In this document: piece by piece, positions 43,966 through 54,046 of the stretch
Layout of the letters: every line of letters starts with the position of its first letter
Numbering within the stretch: position 1 is the stretch's first letter
From: Tatumella citrea
GTDB lineage: Bacteria; Pseudomonadota; Gammaproteobacteria; Enterobacterales; Enterobacteriaceae
DNA: 64,000 nucleotides
Assembly (NCBI RefSeq): GCF_002163585.1
Contig: NZ_CP015579.1
Coordinates: 248,001 to 312,000 of the forward strand
Direction of reading: 5' to 3'
Position numbers and translations under genes: made by a program
The notes under the pieces: model-generated
Told to the model about the DNA's origin: nothing
The model's input: only the letters and a program-made list of their open reading frames with translations
The model's database searches: none

Positions 43966-46900
43966 TCAGAAGCTGACTTCCAGCCCTCCAATGACATTCC
44001 AGCTATCAATACCTTCTTTCTCCAGTCGTTTCTGATACTGCAACCGGCTGGTGAATCGTGCATTAGGAGTCAGGGCCAGAGAGGCATCCGTTTTCAGTTG
44101 AACACTATCGCCACCGCGACCCGCATTGAACCTGGCAGGTGTTTGTCCGTCACTAATGATTACCTGAGGAGCCTTGCCTGGCCGGTGGGTGACCCGGATA
44201 TCCGCGCCAACAGCCAGAGCACCCAGATTCAGCTGGTAACTGGCACCGGTGCTGATATCAGGAGTGTGTTGCATCCGGTAGCTGACCTGTGCCTGATCCT
44301 CATCAGTAAATGCATCAATATTCTGGTGTTGCCAGCGTATGCCCAGCAGTGGTGAGATGCTGTGGGCGCCAGACTGCCAGCGTTTTCCTGCATCGATGCC
44401 GGCAAGCCAGCTGCTCGCTTTAGGGCTGGCTACCTTACCACGTAGTTCTGTATTTACATCGCCGTGAAAACGGGTGTAACTTACCGGGCTTTCCAGCCAC
44501 CATCCTTCAGGATGCAGCCAGCTCAGCATGGTATGGAAACCGAGTGTATTGAAGCTGCTGCGGCTGATACCATCGACAGAAGAAGGTTTTACAGAAAGTG
44601 AGCCTTTACTAACGGCCAGGCCAAGGCTGAATCTCTGTTGATCCGCTACAGGGAATTGCCAGCGACTCCCGATCATCCAGCCATTAGACTTACTGGTAAA
44701 GTTGTAGCCGTAGTCTGAAAAACCACCTGCAGAGTGATAGTTATCCTGGCTGTGATAACCATAGATAAACAGTCCACGTCCCGGAGCCCGGACACTGTCA
44801 CTAAACATATCCTGCAGACTGTCGCTGAAATTGCGAAATGCCGCGGGCAGAGAAATATAGGAAGCCACCTGCGGAGTCGTCGCCGGGCGTACCGGTTGCG
44901 GTGATGGCACTGGTGTCGGGTCTGGTGTTGGTGTCGGGTCCGGGGTAGGTGCAGGCGACGGATCAACCGGCCCAATATTACCGTCACTGTTCAGTAAGAT
45001 ATTCTGTAAACGGTAATCCCAGTACTGGTCACCGTCGCCGGTAAGTAAGCGCTCACCTGATGCTGATTTTCCGGGAGCGAAAGCATACAGGCCATAGGCC
45101 CAGGCTCCCCCTGCAACATAATCGTTTGCCAGCTTCACCCGGTTTGCATCGGATGTTCCGCCGACCTGGATAATCGAAATACCCTCGTTGTTATCTGCAT
45201 GATTATTATTGTTAGTATCACTGTTTTGCCAGCTACCAAGTGAGTGAATACTCACCAGTAGCGGATCGTTGTCCGTAGTGACTAAATCACCTTCTATCAG
45301 CAGCCGATCTGTGGCATTAGTAGTAAAATCTGAGTACAGGATTAACTGGTTATTTTCTCCTGTGACCAGTTTGCCCATCTTCATCACCGACCATTCATTT
45401 TCTGACTGGCGATGCATGCCGGGGAAAAAGACCGAGTTCTCTCCACCGGTTACCTGACTGAAAGTTCCGGCGCCGGACAAGGTGGTATAATATCCCATGT
45501 TCAGCGGCCCGCTGACGGTTGAGCGGACTTCCAGTTCACCACCAGTGAGCTCAACACCCCGGGTATTGCTCGCATCACCTGTCAGAGTCAGACGTCCGTT
45601 GCCGGTGACGTAGAGCAAGCCCTGGCCGGTGACGGGGGCATTTATTTGTGAAGATAATTCTCCCTGCGTACTGACTCGTTGGCTGATGTCCGCCATCAGA
45701 TAGGAATCCTCTCCGGCTAACTGAACGCTGCCATTTAGCGTGGCCCGAGATTCCAGCCACAGAGTACCGGATTCAGAGACAACGGTGTCGGAATTCAGTG
45801 TGCTATGTTCCCCTGTCCACAGCTGGGCACCATGTTGTACTGTTGTGGTTTCAACGGTATAAGTTTTTTCCTGCCAGTCATCACTGTACACAACATCACC
45901 AGCGTGCAATACCTGCTCGCCACCCAGTCGTAAATAGCCGGTATCAACAGTCAGTTGTTTGAGGAAAGCACCACCAGTCAGGTTCCAGTTCCCCTCACTG
46001 TTCACACTCAGTTTTCCGGTGGCCTGTGCATCTCCCAGGCCACCGGCAAATGACTGGTCATTTCCGCTCAGTGTCAGTTCGGATACCTGACTGGCATTAT
46101 TATTTAGTATCCGTGCGCCATTATCATTGTGTTTAATCTCACTGAAAGTGAGTGACTGGCCATTCAGATCCAGTGTGCCGCCACGGTAGCCAAACTGGAT
46201 ATTTTCAGGGCTGACCTGATCGGCGCTGTTCAGAATCACTGTCGGGCGACCACTGACCAGCGTGACGGAAGAAAACGCCTGTTTCTTCCCGTCGGCATCT
46301 GCCTGTTGATCCAGGATAACGGTGCCATCTCCGGTATTCAGAGCGCCCTGATTTTCACCGCTGGCATGCACCCATAATGTTCCTGCCCCGATTTTATGCA
46401 GAGTATCCCCGGCCAGCCCGTTGAGCTGCCAGTCCACCGTCGCATTTTCATCCACTTCAACACCACCGCCGACCCAGTGTGCACTTTCTGCGTCTTTGCC
46501 GATCACTTTATAATCAGCAGAAAACTGCAGCTTTGCGGCACCGTGATTCACCGACTGCTGTAACACAATAGTGCCGCCTTCACCGTTAAACTGCAGATCT
46601 TTACTGGCATCCAGTTGCTCGTTGCTGGCCTCTGAAGGTAGCAGGGTATCGACGCCGTGCCATTGCCATTGCTGGTTACCCTGAACTATGTGGTCTGCTG
46701 TCCAGACAATATCGCCCTGCGACTGCTGATCGGTCACTGCGGGATCGGTATTTTTCGCCATAACCCCGGCAATATCCTGATCCTGCAGAAATAACAGATA
46801 TCCGCGCAGATTATAGGCAGGGTTACCGGCAACAGTGGTCACAACCCCAGCCAGTTTCCAGATTTTTTGCTGGTTATCGTAGACGAACATCGGACTGCCA

Positions 46901-47571
46901 CTGTCTCCTGCCCGGGGTACTGAGTCCAGCGGCTGTACCCGCGGATCATCCGGGGCATAGTTATACCAGCGTAATCGCCAGTTCTCGAAGGTCGGTTGAG
47001 TCATGGTTCCACCGCTCTTCCATGAATAGGCCCCGCTAAGATAAATCAGCTTCTGAGTGGCTGCATCTACCTGATATTGGGTGCCGCTACCGACCCGGGT
47101 ATACCATTGATAGCGATCTTTTTCTTTCGCCAGATCGGTGCCTTTAACCATAGAGATGGGGGCGGCTTCGGTCACCACTTTATTTAATCTCGGTACATGA
47201 AAATCCCGTGCAGTTGAATCATTACGATTAATAATGAGATATTTGGTTTTAAACAGGGCGTTATTTCCAAAATCAACTGACTTATATCCGGTGTTATGGC
47301 TCACGCTGACAATGTAGGAGGGAGAAATAAGCGTGGCATATCCCGGAGTATTCACTGGAGCAAAGTCTGGCATCGGGTACTGTAATATACCGGCAAGGGT
47401 GCCATCTTTTTTTAGCACACTGATGTTTTCACTGCCAGGCCGGTATTTCCCCCGGTTTTCGGAAAAGTCCCGATATTCCTGGACCGGCACATCTTCGCGC
47501 ATCACACCGGCATTACCGGTAACGGGGAATAAAGATGCTGAGCACAGTAATGCCAAAGGGTGTATTTTCAC
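43966..47571 (-). CDS. S6-family serine protease autotransporter (SPATE-like)
   Basis: 1201 residues. A short Sec signal peptide (MKIHPLALLCSASLFPVTGNA) lacks the long ESPR extension of classical SPATEs. The S6 protease domain has a chymotrypsin-like triad at spacing typical of SPATEs: His92 (VSHNTGY), Asp123 (ARDFHVPRL) and Ser224 in GDSGSP. A beta-helix passenger follows (about 300-870), then a Pro/Thr/Asp-rich linker (about 870-905), and a C-terminal ~270-residue beta-barrel ending GLEVSF with a terminal Phe. SPATEs are usually ~1300 residues and secreted; the classical SPATE cleavage motif EVNNLNKRMG before the barrel is absent. Target proteins are unknown; I make no virulence claim. Confidence 0.9.
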   Translation of the reverse strand: MKIHPLALLCSASLFPVTGNAGVMREDVPVQEYRDFSENRGKYRPGSENISVLKKDGTLAGILQYPMPDFAPVNTPGYATLISPSYIVSVSHNTGYKSVDFGNNALFKTKYLIINRNDSTARDFHVPRLNKVVTEAAPISMVKGTDLAKEKDRYQWYTRVGSGTQYQVDAATQKLIYLSGAYSWKSGGTMTQPTFENWRLRWYNYAPDDPRVQPLDSVPRAGDSGSPMFVYDNQQKIWKLAGVVTTVAGNPAYNLRGYLLFLQDQDIAGVMAKNTDPAVTDQQSQGDIVWTADHIVQGNQQWQWHGVDTLLPSEASNEQLDASKDLQFNGEGGTIVLQQSVNHGAAKLQFSADYKVIGKDAESAHWVGGGVEVDENATVDWQLNGLAGDTLHKIGAGTLWVHASGENQGALNTGDGTVILDQQADADGKKQAFSSVTLVSGRPTVILNSADQVSPENIQFGYRGGTLDLNGQSLTFSEIKHNDNGARILNNNASQVSELTLSGNDQSFAGGLGDAQATGKLSVNSEGNWNLTGGAFLKQLTVDTGYLRLGGEQVLHAGDVVYSDDWQEKTYTVETTTVQHGAQLWTGEHSTLNSDTVVSESGTLWLESRATLNGSVQLAGEDSYLMADISQRVSTQGELSSQINAPVTGQGLLYVTGNGRLTLTGDASNTRGVELTGGELEVRSTVSGPLNMGYYTTLSGAGTFSQVTGGENSVFFPGMHRQSENEWSVMKMGKLVTGENNQLILYSDFTTNATDRLLIEGDLVTTDNDPLLVSIHSLGSWQNSDTNNNNHADNNEGISIIQVGGTSDANRVKLANDYVAGGAWAYGLYAFAPGKSASGERLLTGDGDQYWDYRLQNILLNSDGNIGPVDPSPAPTPDPTPTPDPTPVPSPQPVRPATTPQVASYISLPAAFRNFSDSLQDMFSDSVRAPGRGLFIYGYHSQDNYHSAGGFSDYGYNFTSKSNGWMIGSRWQFPVADQQRFSLGLAVSKGSLSVKPSSVDGISRSSFNTLGFHTMLSWLHPEGWWLESPVSYTRFHGDVNTELRGKVASPKASSWLAGIDAGKRWQSGAHSISPLLGIRWQHQNIDAFTDEDQAQVSYRMQHTPDISTGASYQLNLGALAVGADIRVTHRPGKAPQVIISDGQTPARFNAGRGGDSVQLKTDASLALTPNARFTSRLQYQKRLEKEGIDSWNVIGGLEVSF

Positions 47572-47772
47572 GGCTGATATCCTTATCTCTGGATGGAAGG
47601 TCTTCCTGACCTCCCCGATTTATAACGGATATTATAATCAGAGTCCAGCGACAGTGATCAGGGATAAGTTATCGTTTTATTTATCCGTAGGGTGAATATG
47701 TAAGGTTTATTAATAATTCACTCTGCAATAACGGGGCTGGGAAATTATTGCCCTGAAAATAAGCGGAAATAA

Positions 47773-49065
47773 CTATCTGCCTGACCAGTGGCTGATAAAA
47801 TCAATAAGTAACGGCAATTGCGAAACCCCAAACAGTAATAATCCTAGTGTGCCGCCGACCAGGGTACCGTTAATCCGGATAAATTGTAAATCACGACCAA
47901 TATTTTGTTCAATCTGCGCCGACAGCTGGCGGTTATCCCAGCTCTTGATGGTATCGCTGATGTGTCGGGTCAGAAAACGGGCAAATTCAGGACCGGCCTG
48001 TAAGGCCGCCTGTTCCAGGTGTTGATTGAGTGAGGCCCGCAGTTGTGGATCATTTTGCAGTGCCTCACCGGCCCACTGTGTCGCCTGGCGGATCTGTCTG
48101 GCAGTCGCCGAATCCTCACGCTGCATATCTTCTGTCAGCCAGCGGCGTAAATCATCCCACAGCCCGACAGTATACTGATTGAAGGTTTCGTCCTCTTTTA
48201 GCCAGGTTTTTAGCTGTTCTGCGCGGCGCTGCATCTGCGGATCGTTCTTCAGCGCTTCAATAAACCGGTTCACACTGCGGTTTACTCCGTCCCGTAACTG
48301 GTGATGCTGATCCTGTGCCACATCCAGCAGCAAAGCATCTACCATCGAGGTCACTTTATCGGCGCCTTTTTCCCCCAGCCATTCCACCGAGACCAGCCGG
48401 GCCATGGTCGGATACTCCTGGCGAAACCAGCGGCTGATTTGCCCGGCAATAAACTGCCGCGATTCCGGATTATCCAGCACCCGGACTACCTGCTCAATCA
48501 GGGCATCCAGTAACCCCTGGTGGCGGTTTTCCCGCGTCATACTCTCCAACAGCAGCACCGCGGTGTGCCGGAAGTCGACACTGTCGATAGCCCGCAATAT
48601 CCCCTGACGCAGAAAGCGCCGGATATGTTGATCGTTACCGGCATTCAGGAAACCGGTAATCAGCTGGCATATCAGGCGGCTTAATCGTCCGGCATTTTCC
48701 GGAATCACCAGCCAGCCCGCCAGTTTTTCTGCCGGAGCCTGGCGACGCAGCAGGGCTATCATACTGTCGGTACTGAGAAATTTCTCCTCGACAAAACGTC
48801 CGAGATTATCGGCAATCCGCTGTTTGTTGCGCGGAATAATCGCGGTATGCTGGCCGATCAGTGGTAACGGAATGCGGTGGAACAGGGCGCTGACGGCAAA
48901 CCAGTCAGCCAGCGCCCCCACCATCGAGGCTTCAGCCACCGATTTTATCGCCTGTACCGTCAGGGTCTGCGGCAGAAACAGGGTCAGGATGAACACAGCA
49001 CTGGCAATGATTAACAGGCACAGGGCCAGCCGTTTGGTTTTCTTTAAGCCGGAAGTTTTATCCAT
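47773..49065 (-). CDS. yjiN: DUF445 inner-membrane protein YjiN
   Basis: 430 residues, like E. coli YjiN (426). Membrane helices at both ends (about residues 12-35 and 405-428) enclose a large, mostly helical domain with KSVAEASMVGALADWFAVSALFHRIPLP, HTAIIPRNKQRIADNLGRFVEEKFL and the C-terminal FARFLTRHISDTIKSWD...LQFIRINGTLVGG. Function unknown in the family. The ATG at 49065 has a ribosome site and matches the E. coli N-terminus; the ATG at 49098 has none. Confidence 0.9.
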   Translation of the reverse strand: MDKTSGLKKTKRLALCLLIIASAVFILTLFLPQTLTVQAIKSVAEASMVGALADWFAVSALFHRIPLPLIGQHTAIIPRNKQRIADNLGRFVEEKFLSTDSMIALLRRQAPAEKLAGWLVIPENAGRLSRLICQLITGFLNAGNDQHIRRFLRQGILRAIDSVDFRHTAVLLLESMTRENRHQGLLDALIEQVVRVLDNPESRQFIAGQISRWFRQEYPTMARLVSVEWLGEKGADKVTSMVDALLLDVAQDQHHQLRDGVNRSVNRFIEALKNDPQMQRRAEQLKTWLKEDETFNQYTVGLWDDLRRWLTEDMQREDSATARQIRQATQWAGEALQNDPQLRASLNQHLEQAALQAGPEFARFLTRHISDTIKSWDNRQLSAQIEQNIGRDLQFIRINGTLVGGTLGLLLFGVSQLPLLIDFISHWSGR

Positions 49066-49163
49066 AGACAGGTCCGGAAGGTCATAAAGTGAAGCCATTC
49101 ACTGGCTGTTATTGCTTTTCAGCATAGCAATCAATGAGCTGGTTTACCGAAAAAATAGCCGGT

Positions 49164-50096
49164 TCAGCGACCGGTTGCGTGATTGTCTGCGGAAAATTGT
49201 TCATGCTGATGCTGCAACTGATCACTGATAAAGCCGAGAAACAGTTTCAGGGCGGCAGACTGCTGGCGGCCGGGCAACAGATGGATTTGCAGTGTGCGCT
49301 GGGTCAGCGCATTTATCGCCAGGCTACGCACCACCAGTGGATGTTCCGTCGGGTTATACAGCAGGGAATAGCGGCTGCACAGGGTGACGGTGAGCGGATT
49401 CAGGGTCAGGAAGTGGTACAGCGAACCAAAATTATTGCAGGTAATGGTGGGTTCGATAAATACCCCGTTCATCTGGCAGGACAAATCAAATAACTGGCGC
49501 ACGGTAGTGCTCTGGTCCGGCAGTGCCACCGGATAACTGCTCAGATCCTGCAACTGAAACTCCTTGCCTGCCAGCGGATGGCTGGCAGACATCACCACCA
49601 GTACCGGGGCGGGCCAGCTGCCAGCAACCTGCACCCCACGTTCGGCATGCAGACAAAACTGTAAGGCCAGATCGCACTCACCACGATGCAGGCTTTCTGC
49701 CACCTGACGGGTGTTGCCCACCTGCAAATGAAAGCTTACCGAAGGGTACTGCTGACGAAACTGGGAACAGAGGGCAGGTAACAGATGCCATGCCAGCCCG
49801 TCGGTGCAGGCAATACGAATCGCGGTGCGACGGATAGCCGTCAGGCCTTTAATTTCCGACAGGGTACTGTCCATTTCCCGCTGACTCTGGCGAATACGAT
49901 GCTCAAACATCCGTCCGGCATCGGTCAGGACCATCCCCCGGGCATGGCGTTCAAATAATGCCACCCCGACATCCTGTTCCAGTCGCTGAATTTGTCGGCT
50001 GATGGCGGAAGTTGCGACAAACAACTGCTGGCTGGCTGCACTCAGCGAACCGCTGTCAGCAACCGCCAGAAAATAACGGATTTCGGTACTTAGCAT
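49164..50096 (-). CDS. LysR-family transcriptional regulator
   Basis: 310 residues. N-terminal winged HTH: MLSTEIRYFLAVADSGSLSAASQQLFVATSAISRQIQRLEQDVGVALFERHARGM, then a type 2 periplasmic-binding-like effector domain. It is divergent from the M20 peptidase gene, the classical arrangement for a LysR regulator and its target. The intergenic region has a candidate T-N11-A site. Confidence 0.93.
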   Translation of the reverse strand: MLSTEIRYFLAVADSGSLSAASQQLFVATSAISRQIQRLEQDVGVALFERHARGMVLTDAGRMFEHRIRQSQREMDSTLSEIKGLTAIRRTAIRIACTDGLAWHLLPALCSQFRQQYPSVSFHLQVGNTRQVAESLHRGECDLALQFCLHAERGVQVAGSWPAPVLVVMSASHPLAGKEFQLQDLSSYPVALPDQSTTVRQLFDLSCQMNGVFIEPTITCNNFGSLYHFLTLNPLTVTLCSRYSLLYNPTEHPLVVRSLAINALTQRTLQIHLLPGRQQSAALKLFLGFISDQLQHQHEQFSADNHATGR

Positions 50097-50145
50097 GCGT
50101 TTGCCTCATCACGGTGCGTGCTGCCTTTTTGTGCAGTATAGCGTT

Positions 50146-50161
50146 GCTTTAAGAGCAAAGC
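50146..50161. promoter_or_regulatory. candidate LysR binding site
   Basis: GCTTTAAGAGCAAAGC has GCTTT / AAAGC arms and contains the T-N11-A frame in the 155-bp region between the divergent lysR and M20 genes. Confidence 0.5.
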
Positions 50162-50251
50162 TTGTTTGATATTTTGATAATTGTGGCAAAGCAGAAGAGT
50201 AGCTTAGATTGACGCTATAACAAAATAAACAAACCTATACCGGACAGACAA

Positions 50252-51682
50252 ATGACAGCAGAAAAAGTGATGGCCGCCGCGGCAGCCTGGTTTGACAGCG
50301 GGGAATTTAAAACCACTCTGGCGCGACGTGTCGCTATCCACTCGGAAAGTCAGCGGGATGACCGTGATGAAGAAATCCGCCGCTATCTGAGAGAGGAAAT
50401 TACCCCGGCCATGGCCGCCATGGGCTTTACGCTGACAGAGCTGGCAAACCCTGCGGCGCCGCTACGCCCGATGCTGCTGGCGACCCGCATTGAAGATCCG
50501 GCCCTGCCGACGGTGCTGTGTTACGGGCATGGCGATGTGGTGTTTGGCGATGACGACAACTGGCGCCAGGGGCTGGACCCGTGGCAGTTGACCGAAGAGG
50601 GCGACCGTTGGTACGGACGCGGCAGTGCCGATAACAAAGGCCAGCATTCGGTAAATATCGCCGCGCTGGAGCAAATTTTTGCCGCCCGCAACGGAAGCCT
50701 GGGATTTAACTGCAAATTTCTGTTTGAGATGGGGGAAGAGATCAGCTCCCCGGGGCTGGCAGAGATTTGCCGACAACACCAGGCATTGCTGGCGGCAGAT
50801 GTGTTTATCGCCTCTGACGGGCCACGTTTGTCGGCCGAACGTCCGACGCTGTTTTTAGGTTCACGTGGTGCGGTCAACGTGCGTCTCACCATTCACGCCC
50901 GTGAGCGCGATTACCATTCCGGTAACTGGGGTGGGCTGCTGACGAATCCGGCCATCCGGCTGGCAAATGCGCTGTCCACGCTGGTGAATCAGCACGGACA
51001 GTTGCAGGTCAGCGCCCTGAAACCGCCGGCCATTTCTGCGCAGGTCCGGGAAATCCTCAGTGATATTCAGCTGCAACCGGTCGCTGGTGATCCGCAGATT
51101 GATGAGCAGTGGGGAGAGGCTGGTCTGACGCCGGCAGAACGTCTGTATGGCTGGAATACCCTGGAAATACTGGCGATGGTCAGTGGTAATCCACAGCGAC
51201 CGATGAATGCCATTCCAGGCAGTGCCACCGCGGTATGTCAGCTGCGGTTTGTGGTCGGGACTGACTGGGAAAAAATCGATACTCATCTGAGTGAATACCT
51301 GGCAGCACACGGATTCGCCGATGTGCAGGTGGAGGTGGTGCGCGGTTCCCCGGCCACCCGGCTGGACCCCCGTTCACCGCTGGTCAGCTGGGCACTGGCT
51401 TCGCTGCAACAGAGCAGCGGTAAGAAACCTGCGTTGCTGCCAAACCTTGGTGGCTCGCTACCGAATGATGTATTTGCCAACATTCTGCAACTGCCCACCC
51501 TGTGGGTTCCGCACTCTTATCCGGCCTGCGGCCAGCATGCGGCGGACGAACATATGCTGAAATCGATAGCCCGCGAAGGTTTGCTGATGATGACGCATCT
51601 GTTATGGGATTTTGGTGAACAGGGGACCCAACTGATCGCCAGCCAGCAGGCTTACCGTCAGACTCAGGGGCAGCCATCATGA
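50252..51682 (+). CDS. M20-family metallopeptidase / amidohydrolase
   Basis: 476 residues. The metal-site motifs of M20 are intact: VLCYGHGDVVFGDDDNW (His and Asp), YGRGSADNKGQHSVNI (bridging Asp), FLFEMGEEISSPGL (Glu-Glu) and, near the C-terminus, VPHSYPACGQHAADEHM (His). The central dimerisation domain begins around residue 215. This branch includes dipeptidases and N-acyl or N-carbamoyl amino acid hydrolases, and the substrate is not clear. It overlaps the MFS remnant by 4 bp (ATGA), so the two were once a uptake/hydrolysis pair under the LysR regulator. Confidence 0.92.
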   Translation: MTAEKVMAAAAAWFDSGEFKTTLARRVAIHSESQRDDRDEEIRRYLREEITPAMAAMGFTLTELANPAAPLRPMLLATRIEDPALPTVLCYGHGDVVFGDDDNWRQGLDPWQLTEEGDRWYGRGSADNKGQHSVNIAALEQIFAARNGSLGFNCKFLFEMGEEISSPGLAEICRQHQALLAADVFIASDGPRLSAERPTLFLGSRGAVNVRLTIHARERDYHSGNWGGLLTNPAIRLANALSTLVNQHGQLQVSALKPPAISAQVREILSDIQLQPVAGDPQIDEQWGEAGLTPAERLYGWNTLEILAMVSGNPQRPMNAIPGSATAVCQLRFVVGTDWEKIDTHLSEYLAAHGFADVQVEVVRGSPATRLDPRSPLVSWALASLQQSSGKKPALLPNLGGSLPNDVFANILQLPTLWVPHSYPACGQHAADEHMLKSIAREGLLMMTHLLWDFGEQGTQLIASQQAYRQTQGQPS

Positions 51683-52170
51683 GTGGCGCGATGACGCGGC
51701 CAGCGCCAAATTTGTATAAAACCCTGTTCTCGACCTGTGTCGGCAATGCACTGGAGTGGTTTGATATTGCGGTCTATGCCTTTTTTGCCCGCTATATTGC
51801 CCATGAATTTTTCCCGACCGAAGATCCCTCGGTTTCGCTGCTGCTGACCTTTGGCAGTTTCGGGGTTTCTTTTCTTATTCGCCCGTTAGGCGCAATTGTG
51901 CTGGTTTGCTGGCTGGCATTACTGAAGTCCTGCTATTTTGCCACAGTACCGTCGATGATGGCGGATCTGTTTCCTGTCAGCACCCGTGCCAGCGGTATGT
52001 CCATCAGCTATAATATTGCGGTGACGGTGTTTGGCGGATTTGCACCACTGATTTGTAGCCTGCTGATTACGGCGACCGGGACCAGCCTGGCGCCCGGGTA
52101 TTATCTGATGGCGCTGGCAGTGCTTAGCTGTGCCGCGCTGGCAGGCAGTAAACGATATCAGGCAACCTGA
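51679..52170 (+). pseudogene. MFS metabolite:H+ symporter with a large internal in-frame deletion
   Basis: 163 residues, against ~430 for the metabolite:H+ symporter family. The first ~75 residues are a normal MFS N-terminus (LYKTLFSTCVGNALEWFDIAVYAFFARYIAHEF, FLIRPLGAIVL). From VCWLALLKSCYFATVPSMMADLFPVSTRASGMSISYNIAV the sequence belongs to the C-terminal half (helices 10-12). About 265 residues are missing at ~51900, with the frame kept, so a 163-residue protein could be made but it cannot be a transporter. It is coupled to the intact M20 gene upstream. Confidence 0.85.
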
Positions 52171-52181
52171 CCACCGTAAAA

Positions 52182-52206
52182 CCTGCGGAGCAACGGGCTC
52201 CGCAGG
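52182..52206 (-). terminator. hairpin between MFS remnant and yjgR
   Basis: CCTGCGGAG / CTCCGCAGG stem (52182-52190, 52198-52206). On the minus strand TTTTACGG follows, so it fits the end of yjgR. Confidence 0.55.
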
Positions 52207-52219
52207 GAAACAGAAGTGA

Positions 52220-53719
52220 TTACTTACGTCCGCCAAACAGACTACCCAGTACTCCGCGCAGAATCTGATTAGTCACCTGGCGGGTGGCGGTTTTAGCCAT
52301 CGTCTGCACCACACCGTCGTGTTTACCCCCCCGCGGGCCGGTATAACCAAACAGGATATTTTTCAGGCCATCCAGCACTGTGTTTTCTACTCCGCTGTTA
52401 TTTCCCTTAGCCTCCGGCGCGCCGGACTGCTGAGGTGCATTCTGTACCCCTTTCTGCAGCAGCTCATAGGCGGACTCTCTGTCCACCACATCATCATACT
52501 TGCCGTACAGCGGTGAGTGATTAATCAGGCTGTTACGTTCATCGCTGTTCAGCGGCCCCATGCGGGAACCCGGGGCAATTACCATCGCCCGTTCTACCAC
52601 CGACGGGCTGCCTTTTTCATCGAGGAACGAGATCAGTGCTTCGCCGGTACCCAGCGACTGGATGGCTTCTTCGGTATTAAAGGACGGGTTGGCACGCATG
52701 GTGGTCGCGGCGGCCTTCACTGCTTTCTGATCTTTAGGAGTAAATGCCCGCAGTGCATGCTGAACGCGGTTACCTAACTGACCCAGCACGGTATCCGGCA
52801 CATCGGAAGGATTCTGAGTCACAAACCAGACACCGACGCCTTTGGAGCGGATTAAACGAATCACCTGCTGTATTTTTTCCAGCAATACGTCAGGCACGTC
52901 ATCAAACAGCAGATGGGCTTCATCAAAGAAAAACACCAGCTTCGGTTTTTCGACATCACCGACTTCCGGCAACTGCTCATACAGTTCTGACAGCATCCAC
53001 AGCAGGCTGGTGGCATACAGTTTTGGCATCTGATAGAGCTTTTCGGCACTGAGAATATTGATGACGCCACGCCCCTGATCATCGGTGCGCATCCAGTCTT
53101 TAATATCCAGCATTGGCTCGCCAAAGAAGTATTCGGCGCCCTGTTGTTCCAGTGCCAGCAGGCCACGCTGAATTGCCCCGACAGAAGCGGTGCTGATATT
53201 GCCATATTCGGTAGTAAACGCCTTTGCGTTATCGCCGATATACTGCACCATCGCGCGAAGATCTTTGAAATCCAGCAGCAACATGCCCTGATCGTCGGCG
53301 ATCCGGAAGATAATCTGTAAAACTCCGGACTGGATCTCGTTAAGGTTTAACAGCCGTGCCAACAGTAGCGGGCCGAGATCAGACACGGTCGCCCGCACCG
53401 GGTGACCTTTTTCGCCAAAGATATCCCACAGCACCACCGGATTATCCTGCGGTTGCCAGTCAGTCACGCCAATTTTTTCCAGCCGCGCCTGCAGTTTCTC
53501 TGAGCTTTCGCCGGCTTTTGCAATACCGCTTAAATCACCTTTCACATCGGCCATAAACACCGGGACGCCAATTGACGAGAATGACTCTGCCATTTTTTGC
53601 AGTGTGACGGTTTTTCCGGTGCCGGTGGCTCCGGTAATCAAACCGTGGCGGTTAGACATGGCCGGCAACAGATTCAGGGTCAGTTGCGGGGTTCGGGCAA
53701 TCAGTAACGGTGCAGTCAT
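52220..53719 (-). CDS. yjgR: YjgR, DUF853 HerA-like ATPase
   Basis: 499 residues (500 in E. coli). The P-loop is [17 protein letters not shown]; Walker [16 protein letters not shown]; and [34 protein letters not shown] is the Arg-finger/sensor region. DUF853 proteins resemble HerA/FtsK-type motor ATPases; the E. coli role is unknown. In E. coli it is convergent with lptG; here the same orientation is kept but ~8 kb separates them. Confidence 0.93.
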   Translation of the reverse strand: MTAPLLIARTPQLTLNLLPAMSNRHGLITGATGTGKTVTLQKMAESFSSIGVPVFMADVKGDLSGIAKAGESSEKLQARLEKIGVTDWQPQDNPVVLWDIFGEKGHPVRATVSDLGPLLLARLLNLNEIQSGVLQIIFRIADDQGMLLLDFKDLRAMVQYIGDNAKAFTTEYGNISTASVGAIQRGLLALEQQGAEYFFGEPMLDIKDWMRTDDQGRGVINILSAEKLYQMPKLYATSLLWMLSELYEQLPEVGDVEKPKLVFFFDEAHLLFDDVPDVLLEKIQQVIRLIRSKGVGVWFVTQNPSDVPDTVLGQLGNRVQHALRAFTPKDQKAVKAAATTMRANPSFNTEEAIQSLGTGEALISFLDEKGSPSVVERAMVIAPGSRMGPLNSDERNSLINHSPLYGKYDDVVDRESAYELLQKGVQNAPQQSGAPEAKGNNSGVENTVLDGLKNILFGYTGPRGGKHDGVVQTMAKTATRQVTNQILRGVLGSLFGGRK

Positions 53720-53926
53720 ACGATATCAGTCTCTGGAAGTTAGCAGTGTTCAGCATCCCCCCCACAGGGGAATACGTCACCCGGAATTATCCGCCATTGT
53801 GGTCGGGGAAAAAAATTTTGCAGCCCTGCACAGGGCGTCATACCAAGACTATAGACAGGGATAGCTGAAAAATATACCCATGTTTATCTGATGGATATTG
53901 AGTATCACGGTCTGCCGGGCTACGCT

Positions 53927-53960
53927 TAAAAAAACGCCATTCCCCTACTAACAGTGGCGT
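53927..53960 (-). terminator. orphan terminator-like hairpin
   Basis: ACGCCA / TGGCGT arms (53934-53939, 53955-53960) with a run of seven T after it on the minus strand. Only 160 bp of non-coding DNA lies between it and the start of the plus-strand dehydrogenase operon. Confidence 0.6.
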
Positions 53961-54026
53961 CATTTCGTGCTAAATCCCCTAAGTAAAGTTATGTATGTAT
54001 TAAATTTGTAATCGGTTTGATGTAAT

Positions 54027-54038
54027 GTAAGCGCTATC
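54027..54038. promoter_or_regulatory. LacI-family-like operator 1
   Basis: GTAAGCGCTATC: central AGCGCT as in many LacI/GalR-family operators. It forms a tandem pair with 54047, centres 20 bp apart. Confidence 0.55.
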
Positions 54039-54046
54039 TTTGCTAT

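Noticed and set aside
43966..47571. Calling the autotransporter a known toxin such as Pet, EspP or Pic
   Set aside because: The catalytic triad fits the family but length, signal peptide and barrel region differ; sequence alone does not support a named toxin.
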